A stretch of DNA of 64,000 nt from Variovorax sp. PAMC26660 (GCF_014302995.1 NZ_CP060295.1:372001-436000); one strand, 5' to 3'. Positions 15,131 to 23,966 are shown, counted from the first letter of the stretch. Made by a program: numbers and translations. The notes: a model not told the origin generated them from the letters alone.

Positions 15131-15964
15131 ATGAACATCGTCGTCAACGAAGAACTCAAAGCCTATATCGATCCACTGACTCCGGAGGAACACGAAGCAC
15201 TCGAACGGAGCATCCTCACAGAAGGCTGCCGCGACGCACTGGTGCTGTGGGGCGACGTGCTGGTAGACGGCCACAACCGCTACGGCATCTGCCAGAAACA
15301 CGACCTGCCCTTTCAGACGGTACAGAACACGCGCTTCAAGAGCATCGATGACGTGCACCTCTGGATGATCGACCAGCACCTGGGCCGGCGCAGCATCTCG
15401 GACTTCCTGCGCGGCGTTCTGGCGCTGAGAAAAAAGGACATCGTCGACGAGCAGCGCGCCCGCGCATCATCGGCCGAGCAACCCTCCTCTTCCGATGCGC
15501 CGTTCGATGTCGACACGCCAACAGGCGAAGCATCCGCCGACGCCCCGGCGATGCCCCCTCAGGCGCCCATGAACAGCCGTGAAGCCATCGCCAAGGCCGC
15601 GCGGCTGAGCAGCAGCCAAGTCGGCATGATCGAAAAGATTCAGAAGCAGGCGGCGCCTGAACTGGTGGCGGCCGTGAAGTCGGGCGTCATCTCCATCAAC
15701 ACCGCTGCAGCCGTCGCAACCCTGCCGGCCGAAGAACAAGTCTTCGCCGCGAACGCAGGCAAGGACGAACTCAAGCAGGCCGCCAAGCGCGTGCGTGAAT
15801 CGAAGAAGAAGCCGCGCGAAGAGTCGCCCGAAGCGGAAGCGGACGAATCGCAGGCCAAGCCCGACGCCACCCAGTTGCTGGAGCAGCGCGTGGCCGAACT
15901 CACGGCCGAAAACGAAGACCTGCGCAGGCAAGTGGCCGAGCTGCGGGCACAACTCGGCCAGTAA
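15131..15964 (+). CDS. ParB/Srx-fold nuclease-like protein with C-terminal coiled coil
   Basis: A 277-residue protein. The N-terminal half carries a ParB/Spo0J-type fold signature: ALVLWGDVLVDGHNRYGICQ, followed by a WMIDQHLGRRSISDFLRG helical segment. A low-complexity Ser/Pro/Asp linker (about 115-150) leads to a helix-turn-helix-like stretch (SREAIAKAARLSSSQVGMIE), and the last 35 residues form a leucine-heptad coiled coil, probably a dimerisation zipper. There is no ParA partner nearby and no visible parS site, so chromosome partitioning is unlikely; a DNA-binding regulatory role is possible. It begins 30 bases after the PPTase gene but has no obvious link to siderophore synthesis. Confidence 0.8.
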   Translation: MNIVVNEELKAYIDPLTPEEHEALERSILTEGCRDALVLWGDVLVDGHNRYGICQKHDLPFQTVQNTRFKSIDDVHLWMIDQHLGRRSISDFLRGVLALRKKDIVDEQRARASSAEQPSSSDAPFDVDTPTGEASADAPAMPPQAPMNSREAIAKAARLSSSQVGMIEKIQKQAAPELVAAVKSGVISINTAAAVATLPAEEQVFAANAGKDELKQAAKRVRESKKKPREESPEAEADESQAKPDATQLLEQRVAELTAENEDLRRQVAELRAQLGQ

Positions 15965-15995
15965 AGGCCTCACTCTGCCTGCGCCGGCAGGCTGC

Positions 15996-16580
15996 TTAGA
16001 GCTGGATCTCGCTGATCTTCGCGCCCGACAGCGAGACGCCGGCTTCCAGACCCACGTTGGTCATCACGAAGCCCACCACCGGTTGGCGGATCGTGTTGGT
16101 GTCGACATTGCCATTGGCACCGATGGTCGCGACAGCCACTGTCGCATCCGCGCCGGCCGTCCAGCCCTTGCTGTTGCGGAACTTGTCCAGCGCCGCCTGC
16201 GTGGTGAACAGGTAGATCACCGCCTTCGATTGCGCGCCGGCCTGGAAGCCGATCGAGCCTGCGGTGGTGCTGTAGTACGACTGCGTGCGGCCGTTCACGC
16301 GCAACGCGCCGCGACCATATTCGGCGCCCACACCCATGCTAGCCCCGACGACGGCGGGAAACACCAGCACGCCGCTCGACTTGGCGACCAGCTCGCGCGA
16401 TCCGCGCACCGAGTCATACAGCTTGGACAAAGACGCGTCGACCTGCGCGTCGATGGATGTGCGCGAAGACGTGCTGCTCGCCTGATCCTGCGGCCGCGTG
16501 GTGGTGCAGCCGACAAAAGCAATGCTGCCGATCACAACGGCGGACGAGAGCGCAAGCGTGCGGAGGTTCATGGTGTTCAT
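15996..16580 (-). CDS. SYLF/YSC84-domain lipoprotein
   Basis: A 194-residue exported protein. The N-terminus has a hydrophobic signal and a lipobox ending IAFVGC, so it is probably lipid-anchored. The mature part matches the SYLF (YSC84) lipid-binding family: KSSGVLVFPAVVGASMGVGAEYGRGALRV, SIGFQAGAQSKAVIYLF and the Gly/Ala-rich C-terminal sheet ending near LEAGVSLSGAKI. The ATG at 16580 was chosen because AAAGGA lies just upstream; an ATG at 16604 precedes that site. Family members are common periplasmic/outer-membrane proteins of unclear role. It converges with the ParB-like gene. Confidence 0.9.
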   Translation of the reverse strand: MNTMNLRTLALSSAVVIGSIAFVGCTTTRPQDQASSTSSRTSIDAQVDASLSKLYDSVRGSRELVAKSSGVLVFPAVVGASMGVGAEYGRGALRVNGRTQSYYSTTAGSIGFQAGAQSKAVIYLFTTQAALDKFRNSKGWTAGADATVAVATIGANGNVDTNTIRQPVVGFVMTNVGLEAGVSLSGAKISEIQL

Positions 16581-16997
16581 GACGAAATCCTTTGCAAAGA
16601 ACATGGATCGACGAAGAAATCACTGCCATCTGCGGCAGCTGCGACCCATGCTAATTCCGGGAAACCGTGGCAAATCCGACTTGGGGAGTCGGCCTACGTG
16701 AAGTCACGCCGTCGGCGAACGCGCACCCGATGCGCATTGGAAATCGAGCAAAACCTTCCATCCGTAATCTAGTGTTTTTATTTGCAACAAGTGTTATATT
16801 TTCGACGTCACACATATTGATAAAACTTTAGCTCTCATTTCGACCCACGCCATGCGCGTTTCATCTTCGAAATTCCCCATAGAGAGCCTTAAGTTGCAAT
16901 CAAACCGGCCTACTCGCCCCAAATTGGTGCTTTTGGTTCCAGGCGAATCTTTCGCCCGCCTGCACCGCTCTGCCCCCATTCGCTGCACGCGCCGGTC
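16581..16997. other. Intergenic region, no gene seen
   Basis: About 417 bases between two divergently arranged genes. No credible reading frame was found. The middle (about 16760-16830) is clearly AT-richer than its surroundings and contains TATATT and other A/T runs, so it probably holds the promoters of the lipoprotein gene and of the GTPase/roadblock unit. No clean minus-35/minus-10 pair could be assigned. Confidence 0.5.
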
Positions 16998-17711
16998 ATG
17001 ACCACAGCAGCCAATCCCGCGACCAAAGGCCAACGCGCCTTGCTGAGCTTCAGCGTCGAGGGGTTGCCGCCCCGGGAAGAACTGCTGTTCAGGTCCCTGG
17101 TGCGATTGCTCGACCACCGGACCCATCAACACTGGGCGTGGAAGGCCGAATCGGCCGATCTGCGGGTCGTCGGCGAGCCACTGGCGACAGAAGAAATCCC
17201 GGCCAAGGCGGTGCCGGTATTGGCCGTCGGCCATGTCGATCCGCAGCGCGGCGGCCATTTCCTTGCGTTGCCGCTCCATGCCGACGTGCTGGAGCACACG
17301 CTCAACAGCCTGGGCGCCATGGTCGTCCATGCCCGCGGACTGGGCCTGGCATCGTCGGCCGGGCACATCGCGCAAGACGACGAGTTTCGGCTGCTGCGCT
17401 GGCCGCCCGCTGCCATGCTCGAGGCGCCCCTTCGCATCCGGCTTGCCACGTTGATGACCGGCCGGCCGACCAGCCTTCTTCTGCTGCAGCAGCGTTCAGG
17501 ATTCGCGCAGCAGGACTGCCTGGACTTCCTGCTCGACCTGCTGCGTGCCGACCTGCTCGAAAGCACCCGCCAGGGCCCGGCCTCCGCCCCGGCACCTGAA
17601 GCGCTACCCGTCGAAAGCCGCCCCGCAGCCTTGCCACGCGACCCGGTGCAACCCGGCCTGCTGGCCCGTATCCGCAGCCGCCTCGGCCTTTTGCCGACAG
17701 GGCACAAATGA
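16998..17711 (+). CDS. Unknown protein heading an MglA-like GTPase / roadblock unit
   Basis: A soluble 237-residue protein with no family I recognise. It is mixed alpha/beta to about residue 180 and ends in a Pro/Ala-rich linker and a basic helix (ARIRSRLGLLPTG) that could bind membrane or partner protein. No signal peptide or membrane segment is seen. Its last four bases overlap the start of the small GTPase gene (ATGA), so the two are very likely made together. By context it could be an effector, scaffold or regulator of the GTPase, but that is inference. Confidence 0.75.
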   Translation: MTTAANPATKGQRALLSFSVEGLPPREELLFRSLVRLLDHRTHQHWAWKAESADLRVVGEPLATEEIPAKAVPVLAVGHVDPQRGGHFLALPLHADVLEHTLNSLGAMVVHARGLGLASSAGHIAQDDEFRLLRWPPAAMLEAPLRIRLATLMTGRPTSLLLLQQRSGFAQQDCLDFLLDLLRADLLESTRQGPASAPAPEALPVESRPAALPRDPVQPGLLARIRSRLGLLPTGHK

Positions 17712-18232
17712 CAGTCGAACACAAGATCCTCTTCACCGGCACCATGGGCGCCGGCAAGACCACCGCCATCGCGGCCGTGAGCGAGATACCACCGGTCAGC
17801 ACCGACGTGCGCAACAACGACGCTTCCGTCGCCAAGGCCACCACCACCGTCGGACTCGACTACGGCGAACTCACGCTCGACAACGGCGAGAAGCTGCGCC
17901 TGTACGGCACGCCCGGCCAGATGCGCTTCGACTTCATGTGGCGCATCCTGGGTCGCGGCGCGCTCGGCGTGGTGATCCTGATCGACAACAGCCGGCCGGA
18001 CCCGCTGGCCGATCTCGACATCTACCTCGACGGCTTTGCCGACCTGATTGCACAGACCTCCTGCGTGGTGGCGGTGGGCCGCATGGAAGCGCATCCGAAA
18101 CCGGGCATCGATGCCTACGCCCGGCACCTGGAGATCAAGGGCGTGCTGTGCCCGGTGCTGCCGGCCAACGTCACCGACCCGCCACAAGTCGTCCAGTTGC
18201 TGGAGCTGCTGCTGCTCCAACTCGAAACCTGA
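17708..18232 (+). CDS. MglA-like small GTP-binding protein
   Basis: A 174-residue P-loop protein. The Walker A/G1 motif is GTMGAGKTT near residues 10-18; a switch-like Thr segment (AKATTTVGLDYGE) and a G3-like YGTPGQMRF follow, in place of the DTAGQ of eukaryotic Ras proteins, and VILIDNSRPD forms the next strand. A G4 NKxD motif is not obvious, VAVGRME standing where it would be; this is usual in this bacterial group. Bacterial GTPases of this class pair with roadblock/LC7 proteins that act as their activating or scaffold partners (MglA/MglB in polarity and motility). Two roadblock genes follow directly, supporting such a module. The G4 loss leaves guanine specificity open. Confidence 0.88.
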   Translation: MTVEHKILFTGTMGAGKTTAIAAVSEIPPVSTDVRNNDASVAKATTTVGLDYGELTLDNGEKLRLYGTPGQMRFDFMWRILGRGALGVVILIDNSRPDPLADLDIYLDGFADLIAQTSCVVAVGRMEAHPKPGIDAYARHLEIKGVLCPVLPANVTDPPQVVQLLELLLLQLET

Positions 18233-18257
18233 ACTCTCCCCTCATTCCAAAGCAGCC

Positions 18258-18641
18258 ATGAACATAACTCCAAAAATCAAGCTCGCCGCCGAATCCGCCA
18301 TCGACACGCTGATGCGTGAGATCAAGGGCGTGAAGGCCGTGGTCATTTCAACGGAAGACGGCCTCGAACTGGCCGCTCGCGTGGAGAACACCGCGCAGGT
18401 GGCGCGCCTGTCCGCCATCGCCAGTTCGCTGGCGGCACTGGGTGCCGTCGCGGGCGAAGAGAGCCATCTGGGTGACTGCGACAACGTGACCATCGAGGCC
18501 ACCCACGGCCACATCCTGATGCTGCAGGCCCGCCATCCCGAGGTCACGCTGATCGTGAGCGTGGTCGCGGGCCGCGACGCGATCATCGGCCAGGTCCTTT
18601 ACTTCGCGAAGCAGGCGACGCTGTCGCTGCAGAACGCCTGA
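18258..18641 (+). CDS. Roadblock/LC7-domain protein (first copy)
   Basis: A 127-residue single-domain protein of the roadblock/LC7 (MglB-like) fold, recognisable from IKGVKAVVISTEDGLELAAR, the long helix RLSAIASSLAALGAVAGEE, and the strand HILMLQARHPEVTLIVSVV. Such proteins dimerise and bind small GTPases as activators. It lies 25 bases after the GTPase gene. The chosen ATG at 18258 follows the GTPase stop; earlier in-frame codons lie within the GTPase gene. Its pairing with a second, divergent roadblock protein downstream suggests two different partners or a heterodimer. Confidence 0.88.
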   Translation: MNITPKIKLAAESAIDTLMREIKGVKAVVISTEDGLELAARVENTAQVARLSAIASSLAALGAVAGEESHLGDCDNVTIEATHGHILMLQARHPEVTLIVSVVAGRDAIIGQVLYFAKQATLSLQNA

Positions 18642-18743
18642 GCGCGCCGCGCACTCGACACACCGTTTCGACTCCGGCTGCCGCCCATCTCTTCGCCCGG
18701 GTGGTTGCCGACTTTCAGGGGCGAGGGACTAGGAAACATCTCG

Positions 18744-19103
18744 ATGGCAAATATCAAGCAATCCATGGACGACCTGATGACTTGCGACGGCGCCCTGTGC
18801 GCGGCGCTGGTCGATTCGAGCAGCGGCATGATCCTGGGCCAGATCGGCTCGGGCGTGGATCTCGAAGTGGCGGCAGCCGGCAACACCGAAGTGGTTCGCG
18901 CCAAGCTCAAGACCATGCGCGACCTCGGCTTGAACGATGTCATCGAAGACATCCTCATCACGCTCGGCAAGCAGTACCACATCATTCGTCCGATGCAGAA
19001 GAAGGAAGGCCTGTTCGTGTACCTCGTGCTTGAAAAGAGCAAGTCGAACCTTGCCCTGGCCCGCCGCAAGACACTGGACGTGGAGCAGGGCCTGACGCTC
19101 TGA
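18744..19103 (+). CDS. Roadblock/LC7-like protein (second copy)
   Basis: A 119-residue protein, MANIKQSMDDLMTCDGALCA at its start, with the same order of helix and strands as the preceding roadblock protein (CAALVDSSSGMILGQ, then a charged helix, then HIIRPMQKKEGLFVYLVLEK). Similarity between the two is low. ATG 18744 has AGGAAA about nine bases upstream; an in-frame ATG at 18705 is less well placed. The gap of 102 bases after the first roadblock gene is the largest within this unit, so it may have some independent expression, but the direction and theme fit one operon. Confidence 0.82.
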   Translation: MANIKQSMDDLMTCDGALCAALVDSSSGMILGQIGSGVDLEVAAAGNTEVVRAKLKTMRDLGLNDVIEDILITLGKQYHIIRPMQKKEGLFVYLVLEKSKSNLALARRKTLDVEQGLTL

Positions 19104-19227
19104 GAGATCGACAGCCGCAGCCGACCGGACCGTTCCGGGACGGCTGCGCAAGCGAAGGCCGATGGCAGGAACCCGGCAAGGTGCCCGCTTGCAGAAGTTC
19201 TTCAGTCCACGGCCATCTTGGACGGCG

Positions 19228-19620
19228 TCATGACCGCCCGCCACTCACCGGTTGGCTCTTGCGCGCAATCACCTGCATTTCCACCCACGCTTCGGGCACG
19301 GCGATGCCGGCCAGCATGGCCGTGCCGGTCGGCTTGCAGGGCAGCACCTCGGACAGCGTCGTCACCACCGCGCCCAGATGCTCGGTCCCCGCGACGATCA
19401 GCGTGTAGTTGACGATCTGCTCCAGCTGTCCGCCGCAGGCCTGCAGGTACTTGGCGATGTTGCGCACCATCAGGCGGGTCTGGTCTTCGGCGCTGACCGC
19501 GAGCTTCTGCGTGTCGTAGTCCATGCCGATGGTGCCCGAGACGAAGATCCATTCGTCGTCGAACATCGCGCGGCTGTAGGGCGCATTGACAAAGGGCAAC
19601 GGAAAATCGGCGATCTGCAT
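19228..19620 (-). CDS. RidA/YjgF-family protein
   Basis: A 130-residue member of the RidA family, trimeric enzymes that hydrolyse reactive enamine/imine intermediates or act in dedicated catabolic routes. The pattern FVNAPYSRAMFDDEWIFVSG, the RNIAKYLQACGGQLEQIVNYT helix and strand, and the C-terminal VPEAWVEMQVIARK are typical. The usual C-terminal catalytic Arg is replaced around the strand near 100-110, so chemistry may differ from true RidA. It is the last gene of a three-gene unit with a racemase-like protein and a Bug binding protein, suggesting a role in amino or dicarboxylic acid breakdown. Confidence 0.88.
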   Translation of the reverse strand: MQIADFPLPFVNAPYSRAMFDDEWIFVSGTIGMDYDTQKLAVSAEDQTRLMVRNIAKYLQACGGQLEQIVNYTLIVAGTEHLGAVVTTLSEVLPCKPTGTAMLAGIAVPEAWVEMQVIARKSQPVSGGRS

Positions 19621-19663
19621 GGGAGTGGTCTCTCTTTCTTTCTCTGTGAATGGAAATTCCGGC

Positions 19664-20365
19664 TCAGGACCGGGTCATCTCGCGCGCGATGGCGCGGGCG
19701 TGGATGTCGGTGGAATCGAAGATGGGTGCGGAGCACGCAATCCAGGGCCACATGGCGCTCAGTTCGGTACAGCCCAGCACGATGCCTTCGGCGCCCCGTG
19801 CCACGAGCGCGTTGCACAGCGCCGAGACCACGGCGGCATCGGCGCGGTCGACTTCGCCCCGTGCCAGCGACCCGAAGATCGCCGCATCGAGCGCGCGCCG
19901 CTGTGCCGCATCGGGCAGCACCAGCTCGAAGCCCGCGCCCTCCCTCAGCATCTGGCCGAAGAACGGCGCGTCGAGCGCAAAGCTCGTCGCCAGCAGGCCG
20001 AGGCGGCGCATCGACGGATGCAGGGCGGCCACGGCATCGCCGGTTTCGCGCGCCACGTGCACCAGCGGCACACCCGCTGCGGCCCGCACCGCATCGGCGG
20101 CGAAGTGGCCGGTGTTCGCAAGAATCGCGATGAGCTCCGCGCCCGCGGCGCGCGCCTGCCGTGCGGCGGTTTCCATCTGCGCGCGTGCATCGTCGGGGCG
20201 CCCCGCTGCCATGGCGGCATGGATGCCAGCGAAGTCCAGGCTCACGATCACGCAGCGGGCCGAATGCAGGCCGCCAAGTTCGCGCTGGATGTGTTCGTTC
20301 AACAAACGGTAGTAGCTGAGCGTGGATGGCCACGCGACGCCTCCGATCAGGCCCGCGACTTTCAT
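19664..20365 (-). CDS. Aspartate/glutamate racemase-family protein lacking the first catalytic cysteine
   Basis: A 233-residue protein of the Asp/Glu/hydantoin racemase family (YgeA-like), clear from KVAGLIGGVAWPSTLSYYRLLNE, GGLHSARCVIVSLDF and the C-terminal LGCTELSAMW. Racemases of this family use two cysteines, one in a CTNT-type motif and one in LGCTE. Here the first motif reads ILANTGHF, so the first cysteine is missing, while the second is intact. Two-base racemisation is therefore unlikely; a one-base reaction such as decarboxylation or isomerisation, or loss of activity, is possible. It lies between the Bug-protein and RidA genes, 12 bases after the former. Confidence 0.88.
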   Translation of the reverse strand: MKVAGLIGGVAWPSTLSYYRLLNEHIQRELGGLHSARCVIVSLDFAGIHAAMAAGRPDDARAQMETAARQARAAGAELIAILANTGHFAADAVRAAAGVPLVHVARETGDAVAALHPSMRRLGLLATSFALDAPFFGQMLREGAGFELVLPDAAQRRALDAAIFGSLARGEVDRADAAVVSALCNALVARGAEGIVLGCTELSAMWPWIACSAPIFDSTDIHARAIAREMTRS

Positions 20366-20377
20366 GCGGCGTCTCCT

Positions 20378-21373
20378 TCAGTCGAGCTTGAAACCGAGCC
20401 TGCGGATCACCGGGCCGTAGCGGGTCAGGTCGCTGTCGATGCGAGCCTTGAGTGCGACTGCGCTGGTCTGCCCGGCCGGCTCGAAACCGAAGACCAGAAG
20501 TTTTTCGACCACATCGGGCTCGCGAATGGCCCGGTCGACGCCTTCGCCCACGCGCTTGGCTATCTCCGGCGGCAGACCCGCCGGCCCGACGACGCCGAAC
20601 CACACCGAGAAATCGACGCCCTTGTAGCCCAGTTCGTCGAGCGTGGGCACATCGGGCAGGCCCGAGAAGCGACGGGCCGAAGTCACGGCAAGAATCTTCG
20701 CGCGCCCTGCCTTCACGAACTGCACATAGGGCGCCATGCCGTCGAAGGCGGCGTCGATGTCGCCCGCGATGGTGGCCTGCGCCACCTCGGCGCTGCCCTT
20801 GTAGGGCACGCGCGTGGTCTCGATGCCGGCACTGCGGTTGAACTCCTCCAGCGCCATCTGCGACAGGATCGCAGCCGCGCCGATGTTGATCTTCCCGGGG
20901 TCGGCCTTGGCGCGCTTCACCAGTTCATGCACATCGCCCACGCTGCCCGGATGGGCGCGCGCAATGACGGCCGTGGGTGAAGTGATCGCCAGTGCCACCG
21001 GCGTGAAGTCTTTCCTCGGGTCGTACGGCAGCCGGTTGTAGAGCGAGGGGTTGAGCACGAAGGTCTGGTCGATGGACCACAGCAGCGTGTAGCCGTCGGG
21101 CTGTGCCTTCATGACTTCTTGCGCGCCGATCAGCGTGTTGCCGCCCGGCTTGTTGTCGACCACCACCTGCTGGCCCAGTTGCGTCTGCAGCTTGGCGGCA
21201 ATCAGCCGCGCCGCCACGTCGGCACCGCCGCCCGCCACGAAGGGCACCACCAGGCGGATCGGCCGCGTGGGCCATGCCGAAGAGGTGCCCTGCGCACCGG
21301 AAAGCACCGGAACGAGCCCTGCGAACAAGGCCACCAGCAGCCCCAGAAACCGACAGACACGTCGAGCATTCAT
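20378..21373 (-). CDS. Bug/TctC-family periplasmic solute-binding protein
   Basis: A 331-residue secreted protein with a signal peptide (hydrophobic 8-25, cleavage likely after LSGAQG). The mature part is typical of the tripartite tricarboxylate transporter receptors abundant in Burkholderiales: WPTRPIRLVVPFVAGGGADVAAR, QLGQQVVVDNKPGGNTLIGAQ, ADPGKINIGA, RVPYKGSAEV and a C-terminal Gly-phe-Pro-like segment. No TctA/TctB membrane genes are nearby, as is usual for orphan Bug proteins. The ligand is probably a carboxylate or amino acid derivative. The divergent AraC regulator 59 bases away likely controls it together with the racemase-like and RidA genes. Confidence 0.92.
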   Translation of the reverse strand: MNARRVCRFLGLLVALFAGLVPVLSGAQGTSSAWPTRPIRLVVPFVAGGGADVAARLIAAKLQTQLGQQVVVDNKPGGNTLIGAQEVMKAQPDGYTLLWSIDQTFVLNPSLYNRLPYDPRKDFTPVALAITSPTAVIARAHPGSVGDVHELVKRAKADPGKINIGAAAILSQMALEEFNRSAGIETTRVPYKGSAEVAQATIAGDIDAAFDGMAPYVQFVKAGRAKILAVTSARRFSGLPDVPTLDELGYKGVDFSVWFGVVGPAGLPPEIAKRVGEGVDRAIREPDVVEKLLVFGFEPAGQTSAVALKARIDSDLTRYGPVIRRLGFKLD

Positions 21374-21432
21374 CCATAAACTCCGTTCAAACCAAAGTGT
21401 TGCAACGCTAACGCCGCAGGGCAGGGTTTTCT

Positions 21433-22509
21433 ATGCCGATCCAACCGCTGACTGTGCCGATCCAGCCCTCCCCGTTCGTCGCCGCGCTGCGCGAAGACGA
21501 CTTCAATGCCGCACTGATCCGACTGCCCGCCGATCGCCCGCTTGCGCTGCCGGCCCTGCACGACGGCGCCAGCCGCGAGGTGCGCTGGCCTCGCGACGGC
21601 GGCCGCATCCTGCGGCTGCGCACTGCGCCGTGGGAAGGCGCCAGCGCGCTGTACTTCGACTTTCGCCTCAACGACGACCTGCATGTGCAGCTCCCGCCGG
21701 GCGACGAACTGCTGCTGACCTTCTTTCTCTCGGGCCATGTCACGGGCGAGATCGGCAGCGCGCAGGGCCGGCCGCTGGACTTTCGCGTCGACCGTGCCTT
21801 GCTGCGCACGCCGAACCGCGACGGCGGCTACCTCATTCATATTCCCGGCGCCTGCCGCAACAATTTCGTGCAGTTCCGCCTGCGGCGTGAACTGCTGCCG
21901 CGCTGGTTGCATGCACTGGGCGTGCGGCTGCCCGCACGGCAGATGAGCGAACTGGTCGACCGCGACGACGGCCGCGTGCTGTGCAACGCGGCGCTCACAC
22001 CGCGCGTGCGCGACTGCCTGGCGCGCATCAGCGACGAACCCACCAACCGCCCTGCTTTCGTGCCGCTGTTCCATGCGCGCGCCACCGAACTGCTGACCTG
22101 CGTATTGCTCGACCTCAACCAGTTGCTGCGTCCCGCGCGCTCGAGCAACGGCGATGGCAGCGCCGCGGCCGCCAGCACGGTGCGCAGGCTGCGCGCGCTG
22201 CTCGGCGATGCTCCTGCGCGCACATGGACCGTCGATGAACTTGCACATCGGCTCGGCCTGCGCGCCGTCAGGCTGCAGGCGCATGTGCGAGAGGCCGAAG
22301 GCACGACCGTCTACGGCCTTCTGATGGCCGAGCGGATGGCGCTGGCAGCGCGCCTGCTGCGCGACACGCAACTCAGCGTGCAGGCCATTGCGGCCGAGGC
22401 GGGATGGGCCTGCCACAGTCGCTTTACCGCTGCATTCCGCCGGCACCACAGCGTGACACCGCGTGAGTACCGGCTGCGGCAAGCGCCGGCGGTCAACGCC
22501 GGAGCCTGA
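21433..22509 (+). CDS. AraC-family transcriptional regulator
   Basis: A 358-residue regulator. The C-terminal 100 residues form an AraC-type double helix-turn-helix: RTWTVDELAHRLGLRAVRLQAHV, then AARLLRDTQLSVQAIAAEAGWACHSRF and FRRHHSVTPREYRLRQ. The N-terminal 240 residues have no strong family signature and probably bind an effector or dimerise. It is transcribed away from the Bug / racemase-like / RidA genes with a 59-base shared promoter region, so it is their likely regulator, responding to the transported compound. The nucleotide composition matches neighbours. Confidence 0.92.
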   Translation: MPIQPLTVPIQPSPFVAALREDDFNAALIRLPADRPLALPALHDGASREVRWPRDGGRILRLRTAPWEGASALYFDFRLNDDLHVQLPPGDELLLTFFLSGHVTGEIGSAQGRPLDFRVDRALLRTPNRDGGYLIHIPGACRNNFVQFRLRRELLPRWLHALGVRLPARQMSELVDRDDGRVLCNAALTPRVRDCLARISDEPTNRPAFVPLFHARATELLTCVLLDLNQLLRPARSSNGDGSAAAASTVRRLRALLGDAPARTWTVDELAHRLGLRAVRLQAHVREAEGTTVYGLLMAERMALAARLLRDTQLSVQAIAAEAGWACHSRFTAAFRRHHSVTPREYRLRQAPAVNAGA

Positions 22510-22676
22510 AAAACCAAGGCTCTGCTCGGCCTTCGGCAAAGCTCTCGCAGGGCTCGCAACGCCCACAACAAGAATCGCAATGCTCATGCAATGCCGATTC
22601 GTAGCATCGCGGGAATGGCGTGGTCGGTTTCGCTCGGCAATTCGCGACCGTGCGCCCACCCTCACCACGCGACCCC

Positions 22677-23966
22677 ATGACACCCAACCCCACACGCCTG
22701 CCGCGCTATTCGACCGCCGGCGGCTCGTTGACCCGTTCCGGCGCCGAGCCCACCCGCGCACTCACATCGCCAGCAACCGGCGTTCGCCGCCTTGAGCTGC
22801 TCGATGCGCTGCGCGGCTTCGCGCTGTTCGGCGTGCTGATGGCCAACCTGCGCAGCTTCTCGCTCTTCGAATTTCTTACCCCCGCGGATCGGAGCGGCCT
22901 GCCCACCGCTGCATGGGACCGCGCCATCGAGATGGCCATGGAGCTGCTGGTCGATGCACGTTCGATCACGCTGTTCTCCCTGCTGTTCGGTGTCGGCTTC
23001 GCGATGCAGATGCGCCGGTCGACGGACACGGCGGATGGAACGCGTCGATACGTCCGGCGCATGCTGATCCTGCTGGCCATTGGCCTCGTGCATGCGTGGT
23101 TGTTCTGGTGGGGCGACATCCTGCGCTACTACGCGGTGTTCGGGCTGGTGCTGCTCGCATTCACAAGACTGTCACCGCGCATGCTGGCCGCGCTCGGCGT
23201 GTTCGTGGCTGTCGCAATGCCGGTGCTGCTGCAGCCGGTGCTGCCGGGCCTCCTGCCGACGCAGATCAGTCCTGCCCAATCGGCAGCGGGCGCGTTGACC
23301 GCCTTTGGCAGCGACCAGTGGTCCACGATGCTCGACGGCAACCTGACGCGCGACATGCGCATGCGCATCGCCGTGTGGTGGCTGCCGCTGTTCGTCTTCG
23401 GGCGGCTGCTGATCGGGGCGGCCATCGGCCGTGCGGGCGTGCTGCAGGAGTCGATCGCGCACCGGCGCTTCTGGGTGCGCCTGCTGGCCGCGAGCCTCGC
23501 AGTGAGTGTCGTCGCGACAGTGCTGCTGCTCCTGCGGGACCACGGCACCACGGGCATGGCGGCCGGATGGCTGCGAAGCGATGTGGGCAATGTCGTGACG
23601 CGCCTGCTGCGCCACCTGGCGCCGCTGGCGCAGGGCCTGTTCTACATGGCCGCCTTCGTGCTTCTGTTCCAGCGGGCCGCATGGCGGCACTGGCTGCGCA
23701 AGCTCGCGCCGACGGGACGCATGGCGCTGACCAACTACCTCGCGCAGACGCTGTTCGGCCTGGGCCTGTTCTATGGCATTGGCCTGGGCGCCGGGCCGCG
23801 CTTCGGACTCGTGGGCGTGGTGGCCTGCAGCGTCGTCATCTTCGGGTTGCAGGCCGCGTTCAGTTGCTGGTGGCTGACCCGTTTCAGGTTCGGACCGGCT
23901 GAATGGCTGTGGCGCAGCCTCGTCTACGGAAAGCCCCAATCCATGCGGCTGCCCGCCACGACCTGA
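22677..23966 (+). CDS. DUF418-family (YeiB-like) membrane protein
   Basis: A polytopic inner-membrane protein of about 429 residues. The signature opening LELLDALRGFALFGVLMANL, the RSITLFSLLFGVGFAMQM loop, and the C-terminal DUF418 part with LRKLAPTGRMALTNYLAQT and the W-rich end are all present. About ten hydrophobic segments are visible. Function is unknown; the fold resembles membrane acyltransferases. ATG 22677 (MTPNPTRL) is preferred; an in-frame ATG at 22620 adds 19 residues that read like untranslated sequence. Confidence 0.9.
   Translation: MTPNPTRLPRYSTAGGSLTRSGAEPTRALTSPATGVRRLELLDALRGFALFGVLMANLRSFSLFEFLTPADRSGLPTAAWDRAIEMAMELLVDARSITLFSLLFGVGFAMQMRRSTDTADGTRRYVRRMLILLAIGLVHAWLFWWGDILRYYAVFGLVLLAFTRLSPRMLAALGVFVAVAMPVLLQPVLPGLLPTQISPAQSAAGALTAFGSDQWSTMLDGNLTRDMRMRIAVWWLPLFVFGRLLIGAAIGRAGVLQESIAHRRFWVRLLAASLAVSVVATVLLLLRDHGTTGMAAGWLRSDVGNVVTRLLRHLAPLAQGLFYMAAFVLLFQRAAWRHWLRKLAPTGRMALTNYLAQTLFGLGLFYGIGLGAGPRFGLVGVVACSVVIFGLQAAFSCWWLTRFRFGPAEWLWRSLVYGKPQSMRLPATT

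Noticed and set aside
15131..15964. ParB partition function
   Set aside because: No ParA gene, no parS-like palindrome, and not near an origin; kept only as a ParB-fold protein.
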